Positions 44,461-57,330 of a stretch of 64,000 nucleotides of DNA are shown here, one piece after another (positions within the stretch are counted from its first letter, which is position 1; each line of letters starts with the position of its first letter). The stretch lies in assembly GCF_040802235.1 (NCBI RefSeq), contig NC_133172.1:27299738-27363737 (forward strand). The letters run 5' to 3'. This stretch comes from Manis javanica (lineage: Eukaryota; Chordata; Mammalia; Pholidota; Manidae). A program made the translations under genes and the position numbers. Under the pieces are notes generated by a model. That model made no database searches and was not told the DNA's origin. It worked only from the letters and a program-made list of their open reading frames with translations.

Positions 44461-47054
44461 CAAATAGAAAATATCCTGCTGCGCTGTATCATAAACATTA
44501 GCATTAGAAAATGCCCTGCAGCTTGCCCAGGAGATTGCAAACCTGAGTTCTTACCAGAACTTAGTTCTTACCAGATTTAATTGTTAAAGAATGAAGGAGA
44601 TCAGGACATGTCCCCACAACACCCTGCAAACTATGTCACTATGGTACATTGATTACTTTGAGCTGAAGGCACTTGAAAATAGCAAAATCAGAGAGAGACT
44701 TTCTCTGAACTCCCCTTCTCGGCTTAAAGACAGACAGTCCCACAGGAACTTCATGGTCCTCAGTGCCCTTCCAGGGAGTTTCATCAACCAGGGAAGATGG
44801 ACTCTTATCACAGAGGAGGCAGGAAGTGGACATCAAACCCAGACAAACCGTCACAGACTGTCCACCTTTTCTTCTAAGGGCCCCTCCATCTTTCCTAAAA
44901 ACAACTAACTGCCCCCCTTCAGTGGCCTTCATTCCCCACCCCTTCCCCTGTTAAGATGGTGTATAAGCTCACAAATCTCACTGATTTTTTTAGGTATTCA
45001 CTCTTTTCCCATCATGCTGCCATACACATATTAAAAAATAACAGGTTGCTATTCCTTTTCCCTATTGTTCTGCTTATTGTCAGTTTATTTCATAGACCCA
45101 GCTGTTGAACCCAATAAGATAGAAGCAGTCTTTTCTCTTTTACTTGTGCCACTGGCACCTGAGGCCAGAGAAAGTGTCCACAGAGTGATTCAAGTGCTCA
45201 CAGCAGGAAGCCATATGTATGTATGGAAATTTTCCACCACCCTGCAGGTAGTTTCTGTTGGTCAAGGGGATATAGGTGAGGAATGGCAGCATCTTCTGCT
45301 TCTGCTATAATGTGAGCTCCTGAGCACAGGGCCTCTCCCTACTGCAGCACCCAACACAGACATGGCACTGAGTGCTGGATGGGTATTTATATGGACAGAT
45401 GTATGTTTAGCTGGCTGGAAAGAAGGAATGTAGTAGCAAACTGGATGAACAGCAGATGTCTGGGAGTGAAGGAAATTTTAAATGGAGACCCAAATCCCAA
45501 CAGACAAAATCCACTTTCTTTATAATTTTGAGACACTTTTTCTACACACAAGCTCCAAAGGTGAAGGGAAAACTAACCTCAAAACAGATGCCAAGAGCAC
45601 CATTCTGTTGTCACCTCCAAGACCATATTTTGGTTAGGATCTTTTGGAGGCATTCACTTGCATAAATTGTATTCCATATATTCTTTGCTCAATGGCTGGT
45701 GCACACCAGGGCAGCCAGCTGTACCAAGATAACTGTTAAATTTAAATGGTCTTAAATCAGCCACAGATGCCCAAATGTTGACAGCTCTGAAGTCCCCCAG
45801 CAACACCTCCTCCTTCCTCCTTCCACCAGCCTGATCTTTATCCTGTTTTTAAACCAGTTTCGGAGAGTAGGGGAATGTTTAGAATTCAGAGCACAGGGAT
45901 AGAGTGCAGGAGTGCACAAGGCAGGTCAGCCACACACCCAGAATGAGTTGGGCCCTGGCCTGCAGAGGATGACAGGAACATGACCTGAAGGCGCTCTCCC
46001 ACAGAGTAGCACCCTAGTGTGCACAGCAGCAAGGTCCTGGGGCCATCCAGACCTATAGCTTTCCAGTTTTTCTCACCTCAGATTCCTCAGCTCAAACACA
46101 ACATTAAGAGGAACATAAACAAATGTACCAACATGGTGGAATGAAAAACTGTTTTCAAGACAAGCTGTCAGCCAGCTTCTCAGGCTAGGATGAAAGAAAG
46201 TCTTTCTGCTTCTGAGATGTCACTTGAGTGCTCCCCTTAGGCATGCAAGGGATGATGAAGGTGCTGAGGAAAGGTAGGGCAGGACGTTAGTGATCCATTG
46301 CCTCCAGGGGAAGGAGAGGTTAGGAAGGGGGCGGGCAAATTTGCAAAGAGGGTAAGGGAGAAATAGCATTAAGACTGACCTTCCATCCGGAGATCTAACA
46401 GGATGAGGACACGGGTGGATTAAGATGTCCCTACCTGAGCCTATTGGTGAGAAAAAGGCCCTCTGGGCCCCAGAGAAGAACCTCCAGTGAGGAAAACTGA
46501 CTCTAGACTGGTGACTAGGGAAAGACAAAGGAGAAGGAGGGTCAGTCCTAGGATGGGAACAGGGAAGGGCCACTGCCCAGCATTTCTTTCTGGGAGGAGG
46601 AGGCAGTGACTAACAAAAAGACTCTTGCCTGCCTGGCCTTGGACTCCTGAGCTTTGCAGGGTGAGGCCCTTGGGAAGCTCTGGGCCTCCTGCTAGGTTAG
46701 ACAGGTAAATTAATCAGCAAAGTTGGTGAAAGGGCTGCACCTGTACCTCAGGCTGGTGGCTGCACTACTTATCAGATGCAAGTGTTCCATAGCAGCAGAC
46801 TTTACACAGGTTAGAATTGATGGTGGACTCCTTTGGACTAAAGGTCAGTCAGTGTTCACTCCCTGATGCTGGTCATGTCACTGGTAGAGCCCCAGAAAGT
46901 ACAGACACTTTGTAGAAAAAGGCTCTCCCCCAGAGAGAAGCTGAAGATCCTACCCCAAGCCAAAGGTAGAATGCTTAACGGCTCCAATTCTTTGCCCTTT
47001 TGTCCACCTTTGCAATCTAATCTTCCCATAGGTAGAAGGTAATACCTTAGCCAA
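44461..47054. other. No gene seen; one L2-like trace
   Basis: No supportable exon. About 45305-45400 resembles the 3' end of L2 (TGTGAGCTCCTGAGCACAGGG...GGCACTGAGTGCT). The remainder shows nothing recognisable. Confidence 0.5.
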
Positions 47055-47373
47055 TGTAGGTTAAATTGCAATATTTCCAGATTTGTCTGATTCCTTCCAT
47101 AGACCTGGCTTTAGTGCACCTCCATACCAACAGGTGTTTCCAAGGAGTGGAGAGAAGTAGTCCATCTTCATATCAATGAGTAATCACATGGGCAAGCAAG
47201 GGGCTTACCTGGGCCACAGAGGTTGGGGGGATTCACTCACTTCTGCCACAGCAGGAGAGAGAGAGAGAGATGCAGTACGACTCCTTGTAAGCAATAAAGG
47301 GGTTTTAAGCTTTATTTCTCCCTTTGACTGATTTCAGTTTCAAAGGCATTTTGCCCTGGGATTTCCCCTCCCA
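47055..47373 (+). repeat. 5' LTR of the class III ERV
   Basis: Starts TGTAGGTTAAATT and ends CCCCTCCCA. AATAAA near 47291 (AGCAATAAAGGGG). Carries a (GA)n run at 47253-47270 that the 3' LTR has only in short form. The primer-binding site after it was not identified. Confidence 0.7.
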
Positions 47374-47474
47374 GGATTTATACTGTAGGGACCCGTAGTC
47401 TGCAGGTTCTCTGAACCCAAATTCTGTCTACATGGTGCAACTCTTGGTAGGGCGCCCCTAGAGATGGTGGGAAG

Positions 47475-48976
47475 ATGCCTGGAAACCCCTCTGTGGATAG
47501 TGGGGAGGCCCCAGTGGTTGCAGCAGCAGAGAGTGCAGCTTCCCCCAGGAGCCCCCTATCTGTGGGGCTTCCTATTTGGGAGCCCCTAGTGGGGAATTGG
47601 TCTATGGAAAAGCACCTCCTAGAGGAGTGGGACCTTCCCCAGAACTGGGAAAGGATGGAGACACCAGAACTGCAGAATTAGCCCTCTGTGAGATAAGACT
47701 GCTTAGAGGCCCTGAGTGGCCATTGTAGCAGCTGGCATTATAGGGTCTTTTTTCCTCAAGATAGTGGACAATGTTATTGAGGAAAGCGACAGGGTTATTG
47801 AGAGATTTATTAAGGAGAGAGAGGAACTTCAGCAGGAGAGAGACACACTTTGGCATCGCTTGGAGGAGCTGGGCGATGACTTATGGAATGCCCTTAAGGA
47901 AGGGAGACAGTTACTGAGAAAACAGATCACTTTCCTGGAAGATTCCTTAGCAGTGGTGAGGGGGGAGGGGCAGGAGAAGCCGCGTTGCAGGAGGCCATAG
48001 GGGAGGGAGAAGAAAGAGTGGTGCCTTCCGCCTGGAGATGGTGGGGAAGCTGGGGGAAGATGAGGAGGCGGGGCCGAGGGCTGATCTGCCACCGAGGCCT
48101 CCACCGGAGGCACCAGCCTTTCCTGTATTAAAGGCCCACCCAGCTGTAATTAGAAAAATAAAAATGAAACAACCGCAGGCTCCTCAGGGGGAGAAGCAAC
48201 CCCCTTCCCAGGTGGTAGAGCACTTCGTGCTCTGCCCCTATACCCAGGATGAACTGGTGGACATGAGCATCTGGTATAGGCAGAAGCCGTCAGAATCTCT
48301 GCCTACATGGCTTTTACATCTCTGGAATACAGGGGTAGAAAATATTGTTATGTTGGGTCCTGAAATGAGTACATTGGCTTCCCTGATAACTCACCCTTCC
48401 CTCGAGCAGTGGTTGAAAAAGGCCCATCACACCTCAGGGAATCAGATACTTCTGGAATGGCTGACAGCTGCTATCAGGGCAGTTTGGCCTAATCAGGCTG
48501 ATTTACCATATTTACCCACAAACTGGAAAACATGCAGAGCTCCAAGAGGTATTGCAGGAATTGAGCATGAAAAACATCATCTATAATATGGACCCCCAAG
48601 GCCCCGATGAGGAGTTGTTCACCATAAGAATGAGAAATCTGCTGCTGCTCCCACATCTCTCTTTGGGCCCCTAGTGAATACTCTTGCCCCCTATATAGGA
48701 CAACCCATAAGGGAGGCTACTCATACTTTAACAGATCTGGGGGAGGTTGAAACAATAAGGGCACGGAGGGAAGTACAGGCTATGACTGAAAGGAGAAGTG
48801 GAAAAGGCCCCCTGATGGTCTCGAGAACCCAGATGTGGGTTGATTTGATAAAGGCAGGGGTAGTGAAAGAAAAACTCAATGGGCAGCTCAATAGAATATT
48901 GTTAGAACTGTGGCACCAATTAAAACCAGAGCAGCAGTTCCAGCTGCTGAGGTCCAGGACATGGAAACCTGAGTGA
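47475..48976 (+). pseudogene. gag region of the class III ERV
   Basis: Open pieces at 47475-47681, 47716-48000, 48038-48586 and 48674-48976, in more than one frame. The second is a charged coiled coil (VIEESDRVIERFIKEREELQ). The third contains a proline-rich part then a capsid-like stretch (WYRQKPSESLPTWLLHLW). The fourth ends in EQQFQLLRSRTW. These match the layout of class III Gag by memory of the family; no zinc knuckle was found. Confidence 0.6.
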
Positions 48977-49065
48977 AAGCCTCATGCCTGGCCTGTGTCC
49001 CTGCAAAACTTCATGGGGGCAGTACTCAGAATTTGCCTGAGCCCTCACCCCCCACAGGAGGATGA

Positions 49066-49347
49066 TTGGGCATCACGGTTCAACTGGGGGAGAGAGGGTG
49101 TCAAAGTTCCCACCTTGGGAGACATGGTGGGAACCAGAGGCCATATGTAGAATTAGCAATTTATTGGTCCCCTGTGAATGTACAACATGTCCTGGTGCTG
49201 GTGGACACAGGAGCTGAGTGTTCTTTGATTCATGGCAACCCTGAGCATTTTCACAGGACCCCTGCTGTGATAGATGGCTATGGGGGTAAGGCAGTTAGAG
49301 TGATGAAAGCCCAAATCCCATTGGGGATAGGGCATTTACCTCCTTAG
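49066..49347 (+). pseudogene. Protease region of the class III ERV
   Basis: LVDTGAECSLIHGNP is a retropepsin active-site motif (DTGA), followed by a GYGGK flap-like segment. The piece is open for 93 codons. Confidence 0.72.
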
Positions 49348-49569
49348 GAGTATACCGTGTAATTTCTCCCATTCCTGAATATATTTTCTAGGTAGATAGA
49401 TACCCTGCAGGGCCTGTGGTTACAGACCTGTGCAGATGAGTTTAGACTGAGGATACGTGTGGTAAAGGCAGTTCTGAGGAGACATGCTAAGCACCCTCCT
49501 GTAGGTCTGCCTGTACCTTGGCAGGTGACAAATACTATGCAGTATAAACTGGGGGGCACAAGGAAATTG

Positions 49570-50150
49570 GAGAAACTCTACAGGAGTTGGAGAAGATGGG
49601 CATCATAAAGCCCACTCATAGTCCTTTTAATTCCCCAGTGTGGCCAGTGAATAAGCCAGATGGCTCCTGGTGTATGACTGTGGACTACAGGGAAGTGAAT
49701 AAAGTCACACCCCCTTTGCATGCTGCTGTCCGCTCTATAGCAGACATTCTGGACACCTTCAGCCATGAACTGGGGATTTATCATTATGTTATAGACCTTG
49801 CCAATGCTTTCTTCTCTATTGACATAGCACAGAAAAGTCAGGAACAGTTTGCCTTCATGTGGGAAGGCTGACAGTGGACATTCACTGTCCTTCCACAGGG
49901 ATACCTCCACAGTCCCACCATCTGCCATGGACTTTTAGCCCAGGACTTGGCTACATGGAAGAAACTGCAAACAGTGTGGTTGTATCACTGCATTGATTAT
50001 ATTATGCTCACATCTGATTCTCTTTCAGATTTAGAAGGGGCAGTTCCTAGACTGTTGCAACATCTACAGGAAAAAGGATGGGCTGTGAACAGCACCAATG
50101 TTCAGGAACCTGGTTTGTCTGTAAAATTCTTGGGGGTTGCCTGGTGAGGG
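49570..50150 (+). pseudogene. Reverse transcriptase of the class III ERV
   Basis: Frames 49587-49871 and 49947-50147 read in order: [51 protein letters not shown], and a degraded catalytic box CIDYIML in place of Y-x-D-D, then VKFLGVAW. A stop follows QFAFMWEG. Loss of the second catalytic aspartate makes it inert even apart from the stops. Confidence 0.82.
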
Positions 50151-51380
50151 AAAACTAAAGTTACTCTTGAAGCAGTCATAGGCAAGGTCCAGGCTTTCCC
50201 CACCCCTACCACTGTGGTGGTATTACAAGAGTTTTTGAGTCTTTTGGGCTGCTGGAGAGTGTTAATCCTGCACTTGGCACAAATTCTGAAGCTCTTATAC
50301 TGGTTGGCATGAAAAGGCATCAGGTGGGACTGGGATGAGACACGTGCAGCTGCTTTTACTAATGCTAAGTGAGCAGTCAAGGCCATACAGGCCTTGAGTG
50401 TAATGGAATGGACTCATCAAGGCCCTATGAGCCAGATGTTCATGTAACCAAAGATGAATATGGATGGGATCTTTGGCAGCAACTTGAACAGACACGTCAA
50501 CCTATTGGAGTCTGGTCACAGTTATGGAAAGGAGTAGAGGTCCAGTACACGTTGATAGAGAAGCAACTGGCTGCTGGGTACCATGCCTTGCTGGCTAAGG
50601 AGCCCATCACCAGAACAACTCCAACCAAGATAATAACCACCTCTCCCATCCTGGGGTGAGTGCAAGACTAGACCCAAAGGCAACAGAGTAGTGTGGCAGA
50701 GATGCCTACATTGGCCAAATGGGGCACATATTTACTGCAGCATAGCACCCTCTCTACTAGCCCCTTAAGTGGAGAACTCCAATGCTTATTGGAGCCAGTG
50801 ATCTATATCAGTGGAAAGCAGGAAGAACTTGCTTTTGAAACACTGGTAGCTGAGAACCCTTATCAGAAGAGAAAAGCCCCTATACTTGAAGATTCTTGGT
50901 ATACAGATGCCTCCAGTCATGGGCAGCCCCCAAAGTGGAGGGCTGTATCTTTCCATCCTAAGACTGAGACAATATGGGTGGAGAATGGAGAGTGAAAGAG
51001 CAGTCAGTGGGATGAGTTGCAGGCAATATGGCTCGTGATCACCCAGGAGCCCTCCCCCATAGTTGTCTGCACTGACAGCTGAGCTGTCTATTGGGGCTTG
51101 ACCCTGTGGCTACCAACATGGTACCATGCCAACTGGATGATTGGTACCTGGCCCCTAGAGTTGTGGCAAGACCTGTGGGCCTCTGGTCAGACAGTTACCA
51201 TATATCATGTGACTGGCATTTGCCTTTGGCATCCTCAGGGAATGATGAAGCAGACACACTGGCCCAGGTGCATCGGCGAGAAGAAAAGCCTGCCTCTGAT
51301 GCAGTCCAATGGTTTCATCAGCATTTGGTGCCTGCGGGGCAAAAGACAGTGTGGGCTGTAGCCTATTGGTGGGGCTGATC
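50151..51380 (+). pseudogene. Connection and RNase H region of the class III ERV
   Basis: Frames 50369-50659, 50693-50995 and 51091-51378 contain RNase H remnants: WYTDASSHG at about 50900, then a CTDS region near 51070 and a late SGNDEADTLAQ segment. Stops lie between them. Confidence 0.65.
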
Positions 51381-51399
51381 GTGACCTTTGAAGAAGTCA

Positions 51400-52440
51400 G
51401 CTGAGCCTAGAAGGAGTGCCATGTGTACTACAAGAGAGACTTACACTGAATCCCGCAGCAACATGGGACAATAGTAAGGGGGCTGATACCCCTTTTCAGG
51501 TGGCAGGTAGACTATATTGGGCCTCTGCCCATATCAGAAGGATATCAGTGTGCCATGACTTGCGTAGACATGGCTACTGGACTATTGGTTGCTTTTCCTG
51601 CACATTGTGAAGATCAGCAAACCACCAAGAGGGGCCTAGAGCTTCTCTTTGAGCCTATAGCCAGCCACAGGTGATTTAAAGTGATCAAGATACCCACCTT
51701 ACTGGACATGTATTACAAGAATGGGTGCAGCCATTAGGAATAAAGTAGAAGTTTCATGTACCATATAATCCTACTGGGGCAGACATGATAGAGAAATACA
51801 AGAGTTTGTTGAAATCTGGCCTGAAGTCAGACACCAATAGTCTGTGGGGCTGGTCAGTTTGCTTATGGACAGTGCTATGGCATTTGAATGAGAAGCCCCA
51901 AAAAGGAGCCTTGAGCCCTATAAATATGCTAACACACATTGCTGCCTCTCCTATACAACTTTATGTGCAAACCAAAGAGTTATTGAAGCTAGGATATGAC
52001 CAGCAGAGCAACATCCTGCTGCCAGGCCCAACTGGATTAAACCCTGGAGACACCATTGAGTGGATGTGGCCCTGACATTTCAACACATGGACCAGCAAAG
52101 GCTGGCTCTGGCACCTGGAAACTGGCCTCATTTGTATTCATGGAGTAACAGCAGAGTGGCCCCCAAAGATCCCACAACATCCAGGAAGTAAGAGCATCTT
52201 GGGGGGAAGTTTTGATTTATCTTTATTGCCAGTTCATGTACCTCCCATAGCCCTATATATTGACCCATCTGTAACTCCCACAGGGAGGGGGTTAAATTCT
52301 GGTATACCAGACCAGGATTAGATCCCATTTCTGCCACTGTTCTATCACAGGGCCACTCTCTTGCATGTATCCTACCTGATGGACAAGATCTGACTATGTT
52401 GATGTCATTAAAACATGTATCTTATCGCCCTTAAGATTAT
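51400..52440 (+). pseudogene. Integrase region of the class III ERV
   Basis: Around 51500-51610 the sequence encodes a TCVDMATG-like integrase core motif in a broken frame. 51785-52075 is an open piece corresponding to the region after the catalytic glutamate, and 52270-52430 resembles the C-terminal LPDGQDL segment. Many stops. Confidence 0.55.
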
Positions 52441-52538
52441 TTTCTTATACAGTCCTTGTGGCCTGGATGCACCCCCTGGCTGCAGCTGCTGTGTGATGAT
52501 TGCTCTGAACTCTTTACCTCTTCATCTACTGCCTGCCT

Positions 52539-52787
52539 GTGGAATGGGTGAGCTATGGACTTAATCTTCATAGGACTTTGAACCTAGCTGAATCCTCCAG
52601 TTTGAGGATTATCATGATTTTATTGCTGTTGCTCTTGCATGTCATTAGTCTGGTTATAGTGCTCCAGTTTTCTCACCCAGGGACCATTGCAGAAGATGGG
52701 GAACATGTAGATTGTAAAGTGAGATTTCTGGAGGGGTGGCCTGTGGGTAAAATTTCAATATTCCCAGAATCTCTCACCTGGCTTTAA
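52539..52787 (+). pseudogene. Hydrophobic frame before the 3' LTR
   Basis: 82 codons with a strongly hydrophobic stretch (IIMILLLLLLHVISLVIVLQF). It could be a membrane anchor relic of env or chance. Not recognised. Confidence 0.25.
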
Positions 52788-53041
52788 GTGTATCTGCATA
52801 TCAAGAGGTGTTTCCAAGGGGTGGAGAGCAGTAGTCCCTCTCCATATCAATGGGTAATTACATGGGTGAGGAAGGGGTTGATCTGGACTGGAGAGGTTGG
52901 GGTGATATTCGCTTGCTTCTGCTGCAGCAGGAGAGAGATGTGGGACAACTCCTGGTAAGCAATAAATGGGCTTTAAACTTTATTTCTCCCTTTGACTGAT
53001 TTCGGTTTCAAAGGCATTTTGCCCTGGGACTTCCCCTCCCC
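52742..53041 (+). repeat. 3' LTR of the class III ERV
   Basis: TGTGGGTAAAATTTC start, preceded by a purine tract (GGAGGGGTGGC, about 52730-52741). AATAAA near 52961. Aligns along its length with 47055-47373. Confidence 0.7.
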
Positions 53042-53340
53042 TTATTTAGAGCCAGATCAATCATGTGACTTATTTTGGCCAATGAGAAGCTGGTACATTG
53101 AAGAGTAAATAAGATAGGAATTTTCATTCCTGGGCCTCTGCCATCATGGTGAAAAGTTGAGCAGGGACTAGCCTGAAGGTGCCAGAAGGAAGAGAGACAT
53201 GTGGCACAGAGCTGCCCAGCCTGGAGCACAGAGCCAGGCCAGCAGCATGAACTGTAACAATAAGTGACTGTCTTAGGCCACTGACATTTAGGGGGCTTCA
53301 TTATGTAGTATTTTTGTAGCAATAGCTGATATAGAAATTC
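53042..53340 (+). repeat. MLT1-like (MaLR) LTR
   Basis: Contains GGCCAATGAGAAG near the start and, at the end, TTAGGCCACTGACATTTAGGGGG...GTAGCAATAGCTGATA, the MLT1 3' pattern. Diverged. Confidence 0.6.
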
Positions 53341-56300
53341 AAGAAAGCATGGGCAGATCAGTTCATGCTCCACAGAGAACCCCTCACATACTCTCAGGCT
53401 GAAATCATGGGCTATTCTGCCAGCAGTGACAACCTACTTCCTGAGGGCAAAACCATCAGAAGAGCTTCTCTGGGGCCCTCCTTAACCTACACCTCTTCCC
53501 TCATCTCTGTCCCCTTAAGCCCCACAGGGATCCCCTTACATCCCCTCTGAGCCCTCTTCTGTCCTGAAGGACCCTGTTATTCTAGGAACTAGGCTAAAGT
53601 GTAATGCTTCCTCTAGTAGACTGCAGTAGAACAAAAAAGAAAAGACCCTGCCTAAGAGTCTGATTCCCTTAATGATGCATGTATTATTCTCCTGGAGGCA
53701 GAGCTGAGACAAGGACGTGGGTATGCTTGGTTCCTTTCGGATTAGATCCCTGGAAGCTGGAGCACGGGATCAGAGAGAGAGAAGGAGGCAGGAAGGAAAA
53801 AAAGCCATTTGGAGAGGTGGTGGGCTGGTTACCACTTGAGCTGCTGGAGCCCACTCCTGCCAGGGACTGTCTGGGGAGCATGCCCCTTGGAATTGTCCTC
53901 CAAAGGATGGGAGACTGGGCATGCTTACTGAGGGCTGGTCTCGGGTACACTGACTCCCCCATACATTCCCACCCTGCACTGCTCTGAGAGTGAAGTGCAC
54001 AGTTCTGAGAAAGCTCTGAAGCAGAACAGCTGAGACAGTGGATGAGATGCCCGAGGTGAGATGCTTGCAGCCTGCAGCTGAAGGCAGGGATAGGGTAAGG
54101 AGACATTGCAGGGTACCAGCTGGGCCTGCTACATTGAGGCCAGTAAACAGGTGGGTTTGCTCTGCACAGCAATCTTGCTGGAACTTCATAGCAAACCTGA
54201 GAGGCAAGCAGGAGTCATGAACCCTGTCTTACAGCCAGAGCCAGCAAACCAGTGACACTTCAGGATCCAAACTCCACTTGGCCATTTTCTGAATCCATTG
54301 ATCTTACCCTGGTCCTACCCTGGACTAGCTTTCCCATTAACCACTAATTCATTCAACAATTACTTACTGCAATCCAGGCATATGGTAGGAAGTCAGGAGG
54401 TTTACCATGCACAGTTGCTCAGTTTGTGTACCATGCAAGAACACCATGTCTAAGGGGACGTTAGTCATGTCGCAAACAGCATAAAACAATATATTTAATA
54501 TGAAAGTTTTTAGAAATGGGCTGTCAATTTAACTCTACATGTGATTTTGTGTGCATGCACGTGTGTCTGGTAATAACGTGGTGGCTTATTCTAACAAAGT
54601 CAGTGTACTGAAACAATTTTCCAGTAGCTACATCAAATATCCTGAGGATGGGATACCTGTCCACCTTGCATCATCTGGGCTCACGGCAGCCCTGGGCTTG
54701 GGGGAGTACAGTGAAGTGAACAGACACAGTCCCTGCTCTCGTGGGGCTTCTAGATTAGCCAGAGAGACTGTGCCAAACCAGTAAGCACACCACAGCTTGT
54801 ATTTGTCTTTCATTGTAAAGGGTGTGAATGAAAGAGCACATTGGCAGGCCTTGCTCCAAAAGACTTTCCTGGATTTCCCTTTCTGGATGGAAGGAGAATG
54901 AGAAGGAACTACCCAGGCAAAAAGTGGGAGAAGAGTGTCCCTGCAGAGGGAACAGAAATGGTTGATGCAAGAAGCAGCTCAGCACATGTAAGAAATTTTG
55001 GAAGCAGCCAAGAAAGTAGTGAGTGTGCAAGAGTGACAAGAGGAGGTGAGGGCGTCTGGCAGGGACCAATCATGCAAGGCACTGGAGACCAAGGTAACTG
55101 AATTGGGTGTTAATCTAAGAACATGGGAAGCTGCTAGAGGATTATAAGTAGGTTCAAGCACTGATTTCAGTACGTATTTATTTTAAGCAGTTTGATCTGC
55201 TAATTTGCAGAATTGGGAGAGGCTGGAAGAAGGTAAACTAACAAATAGGAAGAGGACCCTGACTTCCCTTGGGTGAGGTAAAGCCCTGCCCTCCAAGGTG
55301 TGTGCCTTTCCCCACCTCTGCAGAACAGAGTTAGCAGCACTGGACAAAGTAGCAGGTGTCATACACATGCAATCTGGGAGAAGACTGGAAGGCAGGCAAG
55401 GTGACAGTGGCTAATGTGTATGGGAGAAGAAAGCTAACTAGGTGGTGAGTGATCTTGCCAGCTGCAATTCCAGCTATTCAGAGCACCACGAAGGCAGGAG
55501 AACCACAAAATCAAGACGTGATGAGAAACTGTGTGGGAGGCCGTGGGGCAGAGCTTGCTCCTCAAGTAATAACTCCATTTGCAGTCCTGGAGTTTTGGTT
55601 TTTGAGAATCACTGTATTCAGAGCTGAGTCTGTAAAACTCCCCCTGCAATACTGAGATGCACTACATGCCTAAACTATACAATAGCTGAGCACCAGGCAC
55701 ATAGCCTTGCTCGATCATTAGGGGCCAGTTCCATTCAAGCTTTGAATCAGTAAGAGAATGGAAGTCGGGGAGGCTGAGTAATTTTATAGGCAATTACTAA
55801 TAATGACTAGTAATTCTAGGCATTAGTAATTAGCTGGTGTTTCTGTTGGGATGTGCCCCTCGCAGGTTCAGTCCAGCAGGCAGATTCTCAGGTGAGCACT
55901 AGATTGCCTCCTGCCTCTCCAAAGTTCAGGGACACTCTTCTAAATCCTTCCCATTGTCCCCTAAGCTGGATCTTTCATCTCACTGCATGCACACAAAAAC
56001 AGCCTCTTCTTTACCCCGAAACCTGTCCCCCTCTCTTAAGCGCAAAGGTCTCCACTAAGAAATCGTCCCCAATCCTGTGGGAGTGGACTGTCAACTTAAT
56101 ACCACATGTGACTGTGTGTGCATGCATGTGGAGTAACATGCCCTTTTTCCATGAAATGAAACTCAAAAAAGTTGCACAAATACAAAACAAAGGAACACCC
56201 ATGAAATCATAAAATGCAATGCCCATTTAGATGGAGTGGTCCTAAGACATTAGGACCTTAGGCCTGCTCCCCACTCACCTACCTTATGGACATTGGAGAC

Positions 56301-56690
56301 ATCAATCCCAGTGAGATAAATGGAGGGGACTATCTGTCCCTGTGGCAATTCATTAGGAGCACAGAATTTCCTTAAGATCTGAGATAAAATGGCTGCTCAC
56401 AAAGTCTATAGGTAATTATAATTATTTCAGAGAACAGACAAAACAACTATGATATTCATAAAGACGTATTCCTTATGAATATTCAAGGCCTTCTTTTAAG
56501 AAGAATTAGGCACATGGCAACTGATTGAATAAAAAGGCAATCAGCGTTTGCAGCAGATCAGAAGGTACAAACATGACATGAGACCACATGGCAGAAATTA
56601 GCATGGCAAAAGACTTTCTAGGAAGACTGAGAGGCTCCCACAGAGCACCTCGATTTGGAAATTGGTTGAACTCATTGTGGGTGAAATGTT
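53341..56690. other. No gene seen
   Basis: Mixed sequence with only short frames. About 54330-54400 and 54690-54790 resemble old L2-type dispersed repeat wording. No splice-supported exon could be argued. Confidence 0.5.
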
Positions 56691-56699
56691 CCAGTTTGA

Positions 56700-56885
56700 T
56701 CAGAATAAAGACTCTGGAGCCGAACTGCCTGAATGAACCCTGCCCTATTACCCTCAGTAGTCAGGCAACCTCTACACCCCAGATTTCTCATCTTAAAATA
56801 CAAATAATCACAGTACTTACCTCAGGGTCTTTGTGAGGATGAAATAGGGTAATATAAAAGGTGCTTAAATAGTCACAGAACATAG
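56700..56885 (+). repeat. MIR SINE, nearly full length
   Basis: GACTCTGGAGCCGAACTGCCTG, then TTTCTCATCTTAAAAT, AGTACTTACCTCAGGGT and GTGAGGATGAAAT follow the MIR order closely. Confidence 0.8.
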
Positions 56886-57070
56886 GAAACATTCTGTACA
56901 TGTTTTACATGCATTGTTTCATTTTGTTCTTAAAACATCCCTGTTAGGGTGATATTCTTATCATTACTCTCTCCTTTTTCCCATCTGCAGAATAGAAATA
57001 AGAAGTAATTTACAAGTGGTAGAGCTGGGATTTGAACCTAGGTCACATCCATCTGTCCCTGGAGCTAAGG
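56886..57070 (-). repeat. MIR SINE fragment, minus strand
   Basis: GTGGTAGAGCTGGGATTTGAACC, preceded by a CCCATCTGCAGAATAG segment, is MIR in reverse. It lies tail-to-tail next to the plus-strand MIR. Confidence 0.75.
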
Positions 57071-57131
57071 GTTGCTGGGCCTTATTAAATTGGCAGATTT
57101 TTGGCTTGTTTCCAGAAGCCAAGCCTCCATT

Positions 57132-57184
57132 TTTTGTGTGTGTATGTATGTATTTGTGTGTATCTGTGTGTATATTTGTACATG
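57132..57184. repeat. GT-rich microsatellite
   Basis: Imperfect (TG)n with TATG interruptions. Confidence 0.8.
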
Positions 57185-57204
57185 CTATTCACTCACTTCC
57201 TTCG

Positions 57205-57330
57205 ACATTTACTGAACATATACTATTTGTTTGCACTGTTCTAGGTGCTTGTGAACAAAATAAAGAAAGAATCCTGCCTTCATGATGCTTACATTCTAGC
57301 AGTGGAAATAATCAATAGAATAAATTGGTA
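57205..57330 (+). repeat. Old dispersed repeat, L2/MIR-type wording
   Basis: ACTGAACATATACTATTTG...CTGTTCTAGGTGCTTGTGAACAAAATAAAG...TTACATTCTAG follows a common old interspersed pattern. Family not certain. Confidence 0.45.

Larger units (their letters stand above)
47055..53041 (+). mobile_element. Old class III (ERV-L/HERV-S-like) provirus, decayed
   Basis: Paired LTRs at 47055-47373 and 52742-53041, visibly about 15-20% diverged, flank a gag-pro-pol order with many stops. The protease has DTGAECS, and the reverse transcriptase has [13 protein letters not shown] and [11 protein letters not shown], wording characteristic of class III elements. No clear env is seen. The divergence makes it far older than the two gammaretroviral proviruses. 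The subfamily is not settled. Confidence 0.82.

Noticed and set aside
46220-46573. Minus-strand 117-codon serine/proline-rich frame
   Set aside because: Low complexity from purine-rich plus-strand sequence; no motif or homology recognised.
53684-54207. Overlapping minus-strand frames of 145 and 162 codons
   Set aside because: Two frames open in the same sequence with no domain in either; chance openness is more likely than a gene.
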